Below are positions 43,585 to 55,900 of a stretch of DNA of 64,000 nt, in pieces. The notes below the pieces were generated by a model. It saw only the letters and a program-made list of their open reading frames with translations, made no database searches and was not told the origin of the DNA. Within the stretch, counting starts at the first letter, position 1, and each line of letters starts with the position of its first letter. Source of the stretch: Posidonia oceanica (lineage: Eukaryota > Streptophyta > Magnoliopsida > Alismatales > Posidoniaceae); contig JAZBRS010000049.1 in assembly GCA_037176725.1 (NCBI GenBank), forward strand, positions 14,774,001-14,838,000, read 5' to 3'. A program made the position numbers and the translations under genes.

Positions 43585-46050
43585 TGTAGATACTCCGTTT
43601 TGACAGCTGTTTGTTGGAGGATCTCTAGAAGATCACCTAGATTGCGGCATAAACCAACCAAAACCTCAAACCCAAAATTTCCCACCAAAACCTCAACCTA
43701 AACCTTATTCCAAACCCCAAAATCAAATTCCAAGTCCTAAGCCCAACCTAACCAAATCCAAATCCTAAACCCCATTTCAAATCCTACAAATCATTTCAAA
43801 CCTAAAACCTCATTTAAAGCCATAAAACCCTAAGCCCATCTCCAACCCATCAAAAGCCCATTACCCAAGCCTCAAAACAATTCAAACTCAATGCCCAAAT
43901 CCCAAGCCCAGCTAGCCCAACCCACTAGATCTCACGTGCTGTCGCCAGTCCAAGTGGCGACCAAGTCCTGTCGCCTCTCTTAGTGGCGACTGGGTTTGGC
44001 GCCATCGCGACAGGCGACTCACTGTGAAATTCTCCTGTCGCGTGCTCGTTTCGACTCTACCGGCCACCACCTTGCCGCCCGTCCTTACGACGTGCACGCC
44101 ATCCCCTCGCAGACCACACCTGCCACTCTGAGCTCGCTCGACGTGCACGCCATACTGCCGTGAGCTCCAGGGCGTGTTCCTACCACCTTCCTTCTTGCTA
44201 GACGATGCCAGAACAAAACCGGCGACCTCCACCTTGAACCCATCACCGCGATCATTGCACACAGCCATTCAAAGCCTCCCTTGTGAGAATTCGAGATCCC
44301 AGAGAGATCTCCAAGGCTCCCTTCTGCGATTCTGAGTGATCCTAGAGCTTCCCGTGCCCGCTGCTGCCGCACGAGTTCACCTCCAGTCATCTTCCTCACC
44401 TCCGGCTGCCATCTCCGGCAAGCTCTATAGGTGAAGTCCCTCACCCTCTTGTGTGTTTGAAGGCTCGGGAACGTTCCCGACCTTCCTCCTTTGCCGCTTG
44501 ACCACACAGGCCTCCTTCTTGCGCTCTCAGCCGTCCTTCGCCCGATGAGCTGTGGCGACGCTGGCGAGCCGCCGGCGGAGGTGGGAAAGAGGTACTGACC
44601 TCTTCCCACTGCCCTTGTTTGCTCCCATCAACTCCTCTTCATCCCCATGGCACTTCACAGCCTCTTCGTTGGGCCGTCGGATGCTCTTGTGCCCGGCACT
44701 TGGTGGACAACGGCAGCACAAAACAAAGGAGGTGGGTGGAGCGGCTCGGACCACCATTTTCCACACAGAAAGTGTGGTTACGATCGTGGGAATGCCGTCG
44801 TGCTTCCCCGATCGATTCCAAGATTTTAGGCCTCGTCTACGTAGCATGCTCCGGCTCGGCCTCTGAACTACCAGTTGAGCCGCCGCTCCAACCAGCAACT
44901 CACCTACATTTTTAGCAGTTCATCGGCCGATCTTTGAGCCCCTGCTCCGTGCGACTCAGACCACTGTTTTGTATGATTTTTGCTTGTCTGTATTCATGGA
45001 TGATTGGTCTTTATGCTCATGTATTTAATTATTAGTTTACAATTTCATGGATGCAAGATTTGGCCATGGAAGTTGGCCCCTGGACTACCAGTTGAGCTGT
45101 CGCTTCAACCGGCGACTAAACTGTGTTTTTCTTTAATAGTTCATCAGTCGAACTTTAGGCCGTCGTATCTTGTGATCTATGTTTCTATTTTGCAAAGTAA
45201 TTACATGGCTTTGATCCTTGATATGCCGTCTTTGCCCTTGTGATTTTAGTTTCAAGATTTGCATTATTTACATAACTCTTTAATGGCCATGGATGTCACT
45301 GTCTGTAATGGCTTCAGCCGCCTGTCCGAGCAGCTACAAGCTCTGGCACCGCACCGAGGGGTGACATTTGCGTCGCTGGTCCATTCGGCAACTTGCACTG
45401 TCGCCGATCAGGGTGGCGACCTAGATAGGAACTCAAACAGTGGACAGAGCCACCTCTTTGCCGCCCTTTGCTTTGTTTATGTTTCAATTATGCCCCTCTA
45501 GCATGTTTATCATCTATTTGCAGCGCTTTGATTCTAATTAGTCGCTTTAACATGGTTTGCTAAGCTTTGCATGGTTTATAATTGCATTTTGCATACCGCC
45601 TTCGGGCGAATATAAATCGACATTTATTTGCCAACATTTGCCACACAAGAGCGAATTAGCCAAGAAAGACCTATTCCTCAAGCGTGTCGGGGATGCTTAA
45701 TACCTTCCCCGCGTGTAATAGGAGTCCTTACCCATTCTCTGGACTGCATTGACCTTGTGTCATATACATTTGGATCGGATTGGCATCTTTTAAATTGCAT
45801 GAGTTTTCTTGCATGCTTTGCACGGTTTTTCCTAGTCTTTCCGTTTTAATAGATTAGGTGGTGACTCCATTTCTTTGTTGTTTTCGTTTTCCTTTGCATT
45901 CTTCGCTGGTTTTCCCAGTATTTTCAAGTCGAGTTTTTCTCCTCGGATTCACCGCCGACCATGTCTTCCTCCCTCTACGTCGACCGGCACACGCGAGCTA
46001 TGGCAGCGTGCGATCGCGTCGTCGGACCGAGCGGTCGGGAAATGGTCACA
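43585..46050 (+). repeat. Tat-2 3' LTR
   Basis: It starts TGTAGATACTCCGTTTTGAC after the polypurine tract and carries the Tat-2 landmarks in order. These are GTCGCC/GGCGAC words (43936-44033), the conserved hairpin block (45659-45733), and AGGTGGTGACTCC with CACGCGAGCT near the end. The right edge at ...AATGGTCACA is inferred by comparison with 49317 and may be off by some bases. No partner LTR is in the window. Confidence 0.75.
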
Positions 46051-46413
46051 CTCCCTAGATCAAATCTCGTTGTCTCCACCTCTTCTCTGTATCCACCTCA
46101 CTCGTCGATCAGATCTCACTGCCTCCACCTCCTCTCGGCGTCCATCTCACTCGACAATTAGACCTTGCCAGAACAGATCTCCCCTCCATCTCACCGATCA
46201 AATCTCTCCTCCATCTCGTTGGCTCAGATCTCCACATCCTCCCAATTGTGTTTGGGTTTTTTCTTGTTTCCAACATCCCTTTGTCATAAGTATTATGATT
46301 GCATTTACCTTTGTCATTTGAACTCCTTCACTGAATATTGTACATCTTAAAGGAACATATTAGTTGTCAAACTTTTTCTATTTTCTTAATGGCAAAAAAT
46401 GTAAATAAGACGT
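46051..46413. other. Short repetitive CT-rich stretch, no gene
   Basis: Phrases such as GATCAGATCTC and CCTCCATCTC recur five or six times between 46070 and 46240, followed by AT-rich sequence. It could be a 5' leader of a retrotransposon or a gene relic; I cannot tell. GACGT at 46409-46413 is the left duplication of LTR-X. Confidence 0.5.
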
Positions 46414-46721
46414 TGTAATGACCTCAGTCATTATGCACCTAATAAATTACATAATTTCTCTTTTTTTTTATCTAGGTCTTAATTCATAAACCAAAACAAT
46501 AATAATAGCATTAAGACAAAACATCTATCCAAGACTCTCGATATGTGACTGAGTGACTCCTCTATATGCACTAATAAGGAATTCATATTCCAATCTCCAT
46601 CTATAAAATATAAAACAAAATGTGCGTGAGTAACCACTAAAAAAGGTCATCCAGAACACACCCACCAAGAATACAAAAGCCAAAAGCAATACAAGATAGA
46701 ACCAAAACGTGCTGGTGTAAT

Positions 46722-49317
46722 TGTAGACACCCCATTATGACACCTGGTGGTGGATCAAACTTGGAGAAACGAGCTCGGAAGCGGCAGATTCAAACCTTTT
46801 CACCTAAAACCCCCCAAACTGACCCAAAACCAAATCCTATTTCAAATCCTACCCAAAACCAACCCAAAACCATCCAATCCCATTTCACAAACTCAACCTA
46901 AGCCTTAAACCAACACAAGCCCAGCCCAAGCCCAGCCTACTGAGTTGCACACTCAGGCGTTGCATGTAGAGGCGACTGGACTTGGTCGCAACTCTAAGTG
47001 GCGATTGAGTTTGGCGCCACATGTAGCGGCGACTGGACTGTAACTCAGGTCATCGCCCAAGCCCTTCTCGCGCGGCCGCTGCCGGTCGTCGCCGACCTCT
47101 GTCTCCTGCCACCCGTCCCCTCTGCACTTACTCGCCCACTCCCGGCCACACACTACACACCAAGCCCCACTTCTCCCTGCCACCGGTCACCCTCTCCGCC
47201 GGTGGACTTCCCGCACTCACCGCCCTCATTGCCACCACCGCCTGCAACCTGCCACCGACGACTTCCCCGTCCTCGCCTGCAAGCCCACTTACTTCCTCGA
47301 CTGCCAAGCCTCCTCACAGCCTTTCACTACCCCTCCTCTGCCACGATCGACTGCTGCCATAGCCAATAAGGGTGGAGGTGAACCCATTTCACACCGCGGA
47401 ACAGAATTCCCACGGGCCCGACACAATTCCAGAGTCGACTTCCATCCATTCTCCTCCCTCATCATTCGAACGAGAGCGTGCAGAGGCAATCCAGAAACAC
47501 TCCCACACACTCTAGCTTCTTCCCAAGCCACTCAAACACCTGTTTCGCATCCCGCAACCGCTGCGCAACCGAGCTCGCCGTTCCTCCTTGCCGCCGCCGG
47601 CCAACATCTCCAAAAGCCACCCCGTGGCACCAAACTCCGTACACACCTTCTCCTGGTTGCCACGAACGCAACCCGATCAACCCGAACGCCCGCTGTTGCC
47701 TCTAGTGCCGCCGCGACCCCACGTTCGCGAGCTCCGACAAGCTAGGTCGGGGAGCACATCCGTGCATCCCCACTGGTGAGCGATCCCTCTACTAACTTCG
47801 TATCATGCCGCTCTTGCTTTTCAGCTATTTACTTGCATTTTACCGTAGCTTGTTAGTTGTCGTTGGCCTTCTTCTCCGACACCGGAGGATTGCCAGGTTA
47901 GGCACCGCAGTAAGCGGCGACTGACCTGCACTTCTGTCTGCTGGCTGGCTGGACTTTGGGCCGCCGCTCCGGCCGACCCATAGCTCCATTTTACTTGCTT
48001 TTTGCATGTATGTGATTGCGAATGTTTGCTCTTCATGTTTGCATGTTTAGATTTCTAGTTTGCTTTGCCATGCATCCTTGATTTGGTCCCAAACTCGGTT
48101 GTTTGGAACACCTGGGTTGCAGATTTGGCACCGCTAACACCGACAACTCAACTGCAACTCTTGGCCGTTCCTCAGGCCAACCTTTGGATCGTCGTATCTT
48201 GCGACTTAGGCGTCCATTTTGTAGTTTGTTTGCTTGCTTGCATTCCTGAATATGCCATCTTCATTTCCATGCAATTAGTTTGCCATTTCGCATCATCTAG
48301 CTAGCTTATTTTTGGCCATGAAGGTCACTGTCTGAAAACACTACGCACGCCTCTATCGCCACAGTCCAAGGTGACAAGCCCAAGCGCCGTTCACATCGGC
48401 GATTGAGCCCAGTTGCTGCTTTAACAGGTGCCATGTGCCTCGTCGATCTCACCGGTGACCTGCACTACTGTTGCTCAGGGCGGCGACTAGGCCTGCAGTT
48501 TAGACAGTGACCGAGCCACCCTTGTTTGCCGCTTTGCATCTTGTTCATTTCGCTCGCCTGTTTACAGATTTGCTTCCCGAGCTTGTTTATTATTGCTTTG
48601 CTGCATTTTCGCTTTGATCAGATTTCTAGCATGTTTTCAAAGTCTACATCACTTACAAACCCATGTCGCATGTCGCTTTGCATTGCATTGTATGATTTAT
48701 CTGCTATTTTGTTTTCTGTCTGCATTACATTAGGACAGTGATGCTTACTGTCTGAAGTTCTTACGAACCAGGGTTCGCCCCGTTCGGAACACTGGCTGCA
48801 CTGCTAAGCACATAGCCTGCACGTTTAATTTCATTCATGCATCATGACATATTAAGCAAGTTTAAGCATTCATTAGGCATTCCTAGCATCTCTCGCCCCT
48901 CGGGCGTACAGTAAAGGCAAGCAATTGCTGACATCCTGCATATGCGAGCGAGAAGCCTAGAAAGACCAATTCTGGACGTATCGGGGGTGCCTAACACCTT
49001 CCTCGTGCATAACAGGAGTCCTTACCCTTTCTCATGGCTCATAATGACCATTATGACCTCATCCTAGGCACGAGTCATATCATTGCATAGCATTGCATCC
49101 CTTTGCATGTTTTTCATGCATTCCCCCAGTTTTCCTTGTCTCCCAATTTAATAGACTAGGTGGCGACTCTGAATTTGCTTTATCTTTGTTTTTCCTCTTT
49201 TTTTGGTGTTTTCGAGTAGAGTTTCCTTCCTCAGATCTACCCGCTAATAGTGACCTACTATCGGTCGGTGCACGCGAGCTTTGGCATCTTACATGGACAA
49301 TTTTCAGGGTTACTACA
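46722..49317 (+). repeat. Tat-2 solo LTR
   Basis: TGTAGACACCCCATTATGAC...GGGTTACTACA, 2,596 bp, flanked by GTAAT at 46717-46721 and 49318-49322. It has GTCGCC/GGCGAC words at 46955-47045 and again at 47905 and 48480. The conserved blocks are at 48732-48800 and 48953-49027, and GGTGGCGACTCTG at 49160. Short open frames inside are artefacts. Confidence 0.95.
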
Positions 49318-51160
49318 GTAATGCACCACCTCAATGCGCAAAATCCACGAATCTGAGGCTAACATCACAATATTGATGTCGAAAGTCAAAACCATAAAAA
49401 AAAACTACGATGCACAAACCATCTGTGCATGCACTGCCACACAATACTTGAAATTCACGGGAAATCCGACTCGAAATCCACAACTCTGAACAACACTAGC
49501 ATCCCAATATTGATGCCCCATAAATCTATTGAAAACATTTGAAATCATGATGCATACAAGTCACAAAGACATGCATCAGAAAACCAATATTAAATACACT
49601 GAAATCTCAACGTAACAACAACCAGTCAAAACATGCACATGTGACGTGCGCTCTAAACGCGTGAGTCCAACGCACCAGACGAACTGCAAATTTTCTATCT
49701 GCAATCCACCCCAAAAACCCATCCAAGCAACAAAAACACAAATACCAAAATTAACCAAGAGCATGCATATAAAACTCTAAAACATGTATCTCAAGCTACT
49801 TTACTCAATCTATCAAAATCTGGTCCACTATGCTTCTGAAATATCAAAGCCATAATGATCGAAGAATAGAAAACATGATACATCTTATCATAAAAGCAAT
49901 ACAATAATGAATTCGCTAAAAACTCAACACAACACAGAGCAATCAATTCTCTTTGAGCAGCTCAAAATGTGCGGTCTGATCTTGCATACTCAATGTGCGG
50001 ATTAGACAACCAACAATGCATGAATGCTCGTTCGCATACAAAACACCTCGACAACACGCACACACATGTGTCGTGTTACTTAGGCCCAAGCGACCAACAC
50101 CGGCCACAAGCAACCATCGAAGCACATTACACTAACATAAACGAGCCACCCTGTGAAGGAGCCCACCCATCCTGGGTCCCTTCTCTCTGAAGAACCCTTA
50201 CAATTGTCCACTCTAGGACGTCACTAGAAGCAATGCACATGTATCTCATGCGCTGGCCAACTCTCACACGATACGCACTATCGATGTCCTTGGTACTCAG
50301 GTCACCCAGGGAAATCTAAACCCTTGACCTTGCCAATACACAGATCTCTGCGCTCGGGCCACCTAGAGACTCTCACCATTGACCCTACCGGTACTCTACT
50401 AGGAGCCTCAACCTAGGCCTCGCACATGACCCTCTAGAGGTATCAATCATCCTTGGTTCATCAACACGATCCTCCAGCACTCTTGGCTCTCGGACCTCAG
50501 CCTTAATCCTATTGGTCCACAGACCTTAACCTTCTTGATCTTTTGGTCTCCACAAACATAAATCAGGGGAAAAACATTCAAAAACTTATTTTGAATAAAA
50601 ACAAACTACACTCCAACACAACAGGGCATAGCATCCTACTATATTGGCCAAAACAAGCAGTCTGAATGCACGGTTCATACATGCAGATCCATCTGAATAA
50701 CTCTGGCGTCTCATAGAGTACCCAACATAGACCAAAACACACCTAGGGTTCCATTCAAACCCCCAGCATGCAATAGCAGAAAACACTAAAGCATAAAACC
50801 TTCACCATTTTTATTCAAGAAATAGAATAGAAGAAAACTACTATAAAGAACTAGCTCAATGGAGTAATATAGGACACCAGAAAATCCAGCAAAACCAACA
50901 AACCAAAGATCTCAAAGACTACCTTTAGTAAGCAACAAATCTCAAGTTTCTGCAGTAAAGTGTAGAACGCTATGTTTCCTACATTTTACATAAAACACAG
51001 GTGCTTCTGTGTCCTACACCCTGCCTGTGCCTCTGAATACTTTATTCAATGCACAACACACAAGTACAAAGGCTCAATTATATGGAAACACATCTAAGAT
51101 CATCCATAAAGCCTACTCTACATTAGAGCAATTATAGGAAACTCAAGTACCCTAAGTCAT

Positions 51161-52692
51161 TGTGGATATTGGATTTTGACATCATTGAGACTCCTTTTGC
51201 TTGTGTCCAACTTCTCCACTCCACGGATGTTGAAATCAACTTGTGATTGCCACTTTCGGTTTGCTTGATGCTGGCCCTCGAGACGCCTTTGGGGAGGTAT
51301 GTGGATGTGGTGGGTCTTTTTCTTCTTCAACATAACACCATCATTGGTTAAAGGTTCCTGCGTACGTGAGCTTCTTCTTGTTCCTTTCCTTCAAAACAAA
51401 ATGATCAAATCAAATGAAAATGGGTTAGTGAGTGTAGCATCATGATCAAAATAGGAATAAAAAAACGAATAACATGAAATAATATGTACTCGAGGGTTGG
51501 CCTTTGATTTACTCTAATGCAATGAGATTACTACATATGCATGAGAAAATTAACAATCAAAATGATATTGAAACAAACTCCTTTCACAAATGACGTGGAT
51601 GGAAGAAATGGGGTGAGAGGAATATGTCGAAGATGACCGACGTGATGACAGAGGGTTGACGTATTATACTCTCTTTCGCACAAGGTGGCTCTCTCTCTCA
51701 AGAGTCTCTTTAACTCAAAATGTGAATTCTCAAAGATCTTTAAATTTCTACCCAAACTCCCCTCCCAAAATCCCTGTCCTCTTCAAGGTTGAGGTGCCAC
51801 TTTATTTATAGAGTGATGGGGAGGTCAAGGAAATGGAAAGAATCTACAAAAAGGCAAGGCAGTCCAACTGCAGCAAGTTTTTTTAAAACTGGGGTGTAAA
51901 ACGCATAGAACACAACATTCTATGTAGAATGCAGCAGGTGCTGCATTTTACAACCTCCAAAACTGGAAAATGCCCTACCACATTGATTGTTGGAATATTC
52001 TTCCCATTAATGGCGAATTCAGTGCAATAAAGCCTGATTAGGTCAACGCACGATCCACAGAATCATCATAAAAGGAAATAATTTGAATTCAAAATTATTC
52101 CTGAAAATGAAAGTGGGAGGCGGAAGATGGTACAACTGTCAAGAGTAGAACGTGAAGTATCACGCGTTTTATATTAAATGTGGTACATTATGCGTTCATT
52201 GAAAAAGACTCAAATTATCCAATATAGTACTATGAGATATGAGGAACATTCCTATAAAATTTTACCAAATTTGGAGGTCATTTGAATTCTCTGTTGTAAG
52301 GGTCTTTATAGGGGTATCATAAAACACTAAAGTTGTTGTGTTTTACATAAGATGCAGCAGTACCCAAAAGTGTTGAAACTTTCCAAGAGTGAAGTATGAG
52401 TTGTAAGGAAGCTGCCTATAAAATTTTAACAAAATTTGAGATCGTTTGAGTGTTCTACTGCAGTGATCTTTCCAAGGTAGCAAGAGAGATAAAATGGGTA
52501 TTCTGCAATATAGATTTGAAATGACGAAAATACCCTTATGATCATGAAGGCTTAGAGAGAGATTTGATAGTGCAATCTAACATATTCTAGTGTCAAGCTA
52601 GGGAGAAATGGGAGTGGAACGAATCTAATGGTTGATGTAAAAGTGATTGAAACCGAAAGTCTTCTGAGAGATGCCAAAATGGGGTTTCTACA
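51161..52692 (-). repeat. Tat-1-like solo LTR
   Basis: The minus strand runs TGTAGAAACCCCATTTTGGC...CAATATCCACA, 1,532 bp, flanked by a perfect GTCAT duplication (51156-51160 and 52693-52697). It shares the end region (GTGGATNTGGATTTTG..., TTGTGATNGCCAC) and the TATAAATA box (51803-51810, minus) with the Tat-1 LTRs but differs in its middle. It is therefore a related subfamily. Confidence 0.94.
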
Positions 52693-52968
52693 GTCATCTC
52701 ATTAATTCATTTCTGTAGGAAACAACCAAATTTTGAATTTACAGGCATAAGATGCGCAACTTGGTGCGTCCTACAAAAGACGCATCAAGTCCTACTTCCT
52801 ATACCCAGGTAGCAAAATTTGATCTAAATCCTCCTAAATTAAGCATGCAAAGCTACAAAAGGTTTCGTGGCACTAATGTAAACTAAAATACGACTCATTC
52901 TAAGGCATGCAGCAAGAGTCCAACACCAAAATTACACTAAAATTATCCTACATGGGTGTGTGCCTTAC

Positions 52969-55900
52969 TGTAGTAATCCCAGTGTTCGGATCGTCCATGC
53001 ACGTTGCCAAAGCTCGCGTGCACCGATCAGAATCAGGCTCACTATTAGCGGCTATGTCCGAGAAGGAAGACCTAACTCGAAAGCATTTAAAAGAGAGAAA
53101 AAAGGAAGGAAAAGAAGAAGATAAGACAAAATCGGAGTCGCCACCAAGTCTATTAGATCGGGAGACAAGGAAAACTGGGGAAATGTGTGAATAATCACGC
53201 AAAACCAAGCAAAAGATGCAATGCAAGGCAATGCAGAAGAAATGAGATGCAAATGAATGCAAATGATGTGACTCGTGCCTAGGATAAGGGCAATATGGTC
53301 ATTGCGGGCCAAGAGAGGGTAAGGACTCCTGTTACATGCGGGGAAGGTGTTAGGCACCCCCGACACGCCCGAGAATCGGTCTTTCTAGGCTTACGCTCGC
53401 ATACGCAGGGAAATGCAGACTTTAGATGCCTAAGTGCCAATGAATGCCTATCTAAATGCTCAAAGGTGTGCTCTAAGTGGGGGAGAGCAATGCAAGAAAG
53501 TAAACGTGCAATCTAAACGCTCAGCAACGCTGTCTGTGTTCCGAACCGGGCGAGACCTGGCTCGTGAGAACTCCGGACAGTAAGCATCACTGCCCTATAT
53601 GCAAATGCAGGCGATAAAACAAAACAGCGGGGAAAACAGGCATTTTACATGATTTTAAAGGGATGCAAAGGACCTATGTGTCATTTTGAAATCATGCAGG
53701 GTCAAAAATGCAATTTTATATGCAAAATATGCTCTGAAATCACAGATGATGGACTGACATGCAATTTTTTGAAAATGCAGGGTTGAAAATGCAATGCAAT
53801 AAGCTAAAATGCATGCAAAATGATTACTGTGCATTTAAAATGGACCTAAATGCAAAAAGAAAAAATCAGAGGGGCAAATATGCAATGCAGTATGCAAAAT
53901 AAGGAAATAAACCCTAAGTTACTACAGTGCATGGGACCTAAATGTAAAAACAGTAAAATGCAAGGACACATAATGCAATATTATATGGTAAAGTTAATGC
54001 ATTTAAATGAAATGATCTACTGCAGGACCTATGTGCAAAAAAAGAAACCAGAAGGGCTAAAGCACAAAATTTTATAACTAAACAGCACAGTAAAAGGACT
54101 GGAATGTAAATACAGAAGAACAGAAATACATAAAGCAATTTAGCATGGTTTTAAATTAAAAACAAAGCAACTTAAATGACAGAAGGACTGAAACGCAAAA
54201 ATAAAGAAACTTAAGCAAATCATGCAATATTCACACAAAAAACTATATAACTGTAAAAATAAATGCACAGTGACCGCCGGCGGAGGTGAGTACTGTAGCA
54301 GTGAGCTACCGGACCTCACGACCGCCGGCACAGGGGGGGCTGTGGAGGCGCTGAACGGCGGAGGCGGCTGCTGACGTCCGTGCGGAGCTCCAGGGGTCAC
54401 CGGGACGGCGTTCCGCTGGCTAGAGCGTCGGGAAGATCGGAGGACGGCACTGGAGAAGAAGGTCTGACCGGCGAGCAGAAAACGGAGTAGGCGGACCAAA
54501 AACCTACTTCTAAGCGGTGGAAAAGCAGTAGGGGAAGGAGAGAGAGCTGAGGAGGTGAAGAATTACCTTTTCCCACGTCTGGTGCGTCCTCCCGACCTCA
54601 GCAGTACCGGAGCTGGTCGGCGTCGTCTGTGCAGTTGCAGCGGTGACTGTCGGGCGTTCGCGGAGGTTGGAGCTGGTTCAGAGCGAGCTTCCGGTGCTTT
54701 CTGGGCGATCGGACGGATGCTTTGGAGCCCAGAGAAGAATCTGGAGTTCTTGGGTTCTCAGGTTGCTGCCGGAGGTGGGGGGCCTTGTTTGCTGCTCGTC
54801 CGGTGGAGTGAAGCCCTCCGGGAGGTAGCTGGAGGTCTAGAGAGTCGATCTGGATGGCTGGGTTATGGTTCTAGAGAGTGTGGAGGGGATTTGGAAGGTT
54901 GGCCGATTTCTGGACAGTAGGAGGGGTAAGTGCTTGTAGTGGGGTTTGCAGGCTGTGGGGGATGACCGGGCTTGAGGCCGGGTGCTCTGGAAAGGTGGAG
55001 GTTCAGTGAATCTCTGGGTGGAGTTGGGAAGAAGGTTGCGGGCTGGGGTGGAGGGAATTGCGAAGTGGGTTGCTGCTGGCTTTCAGATGGAATGTCGGGT
55101 GGTCTGAGGGTGTTTCAGGGTGGTTTCGGGTGGTGAAATGGTTGGGAAATGGCGAAGGCAAATGACTGGTTGCTGGGTGAATTTGGGGGAGCAATTGGGA
55201 GAAGGATGTAGGCTTGAAGTGGTGTCGGATTACTGGAATAGAAAAAGGAGGATTTTCTGGGGATTTCTGAGAAGAAAGGAGAAGGCTTCAGGTGGAGATT
55301 GGCTCTGGAATGGGTGACCTCTCTCCGGGATGCCAAGGACTCTCTCCGACTGCTCTCTCCTGGTTCTCTTCTCTCTGGAATTCAAGAATGCAGTCGGGGA
55401 AGGAGGAGGTTGTTTGAGATGGGGAAGAACGCTCTGGAATTCTCTCTCAGGTCGCTCTCTCTGGTTGGGATTGCACACACGAGTTCGGTTCTGCCGGGGG
55501 TCTTTCTCACTTCTGGTCCTTCTCCCTTTTTCTCCCTCCCGGTTAAGGTTCTGATGGTTCTCCTTTTTCTGGTTTTGCAGGTCTGGCTGTGGCAATTGAA
55601 TGCCGAGGGGGCGGTGGCAGGAGCACGGACGCGATGCGGCGCACGCCGGTCCGGTCCGGGCAGAAGGCGTGCGAGCGCAGGCCTGGCAATGGCAGGAAGC
55701 TGAGACGCTGACTGTGGCAGGAGCGGTTGCAGAAGGAGAGGAGGATGTACTGTGCGGAGGGAAGGAGGAAGAAGAGGACTGTGACCGTGGGCTGGGCCGT
55801 GGATTTGAAAAAAAGAAAAAAAAGAAAGGAAACGGGCTGACGGGCCCAGCAGAGAGAAAAAAAGAAAAAAGGATAAGAGGAGGAAGAGAAATGGAGGAGA

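Noticed and set aside
44085..44898. Open frames of up to 174 codons on the minus strand
   Set aside because: Located in the GC-rich part of the Tat-2 3' LTR; no family motif, and other Tat-2 LTRs do not keep the frame.
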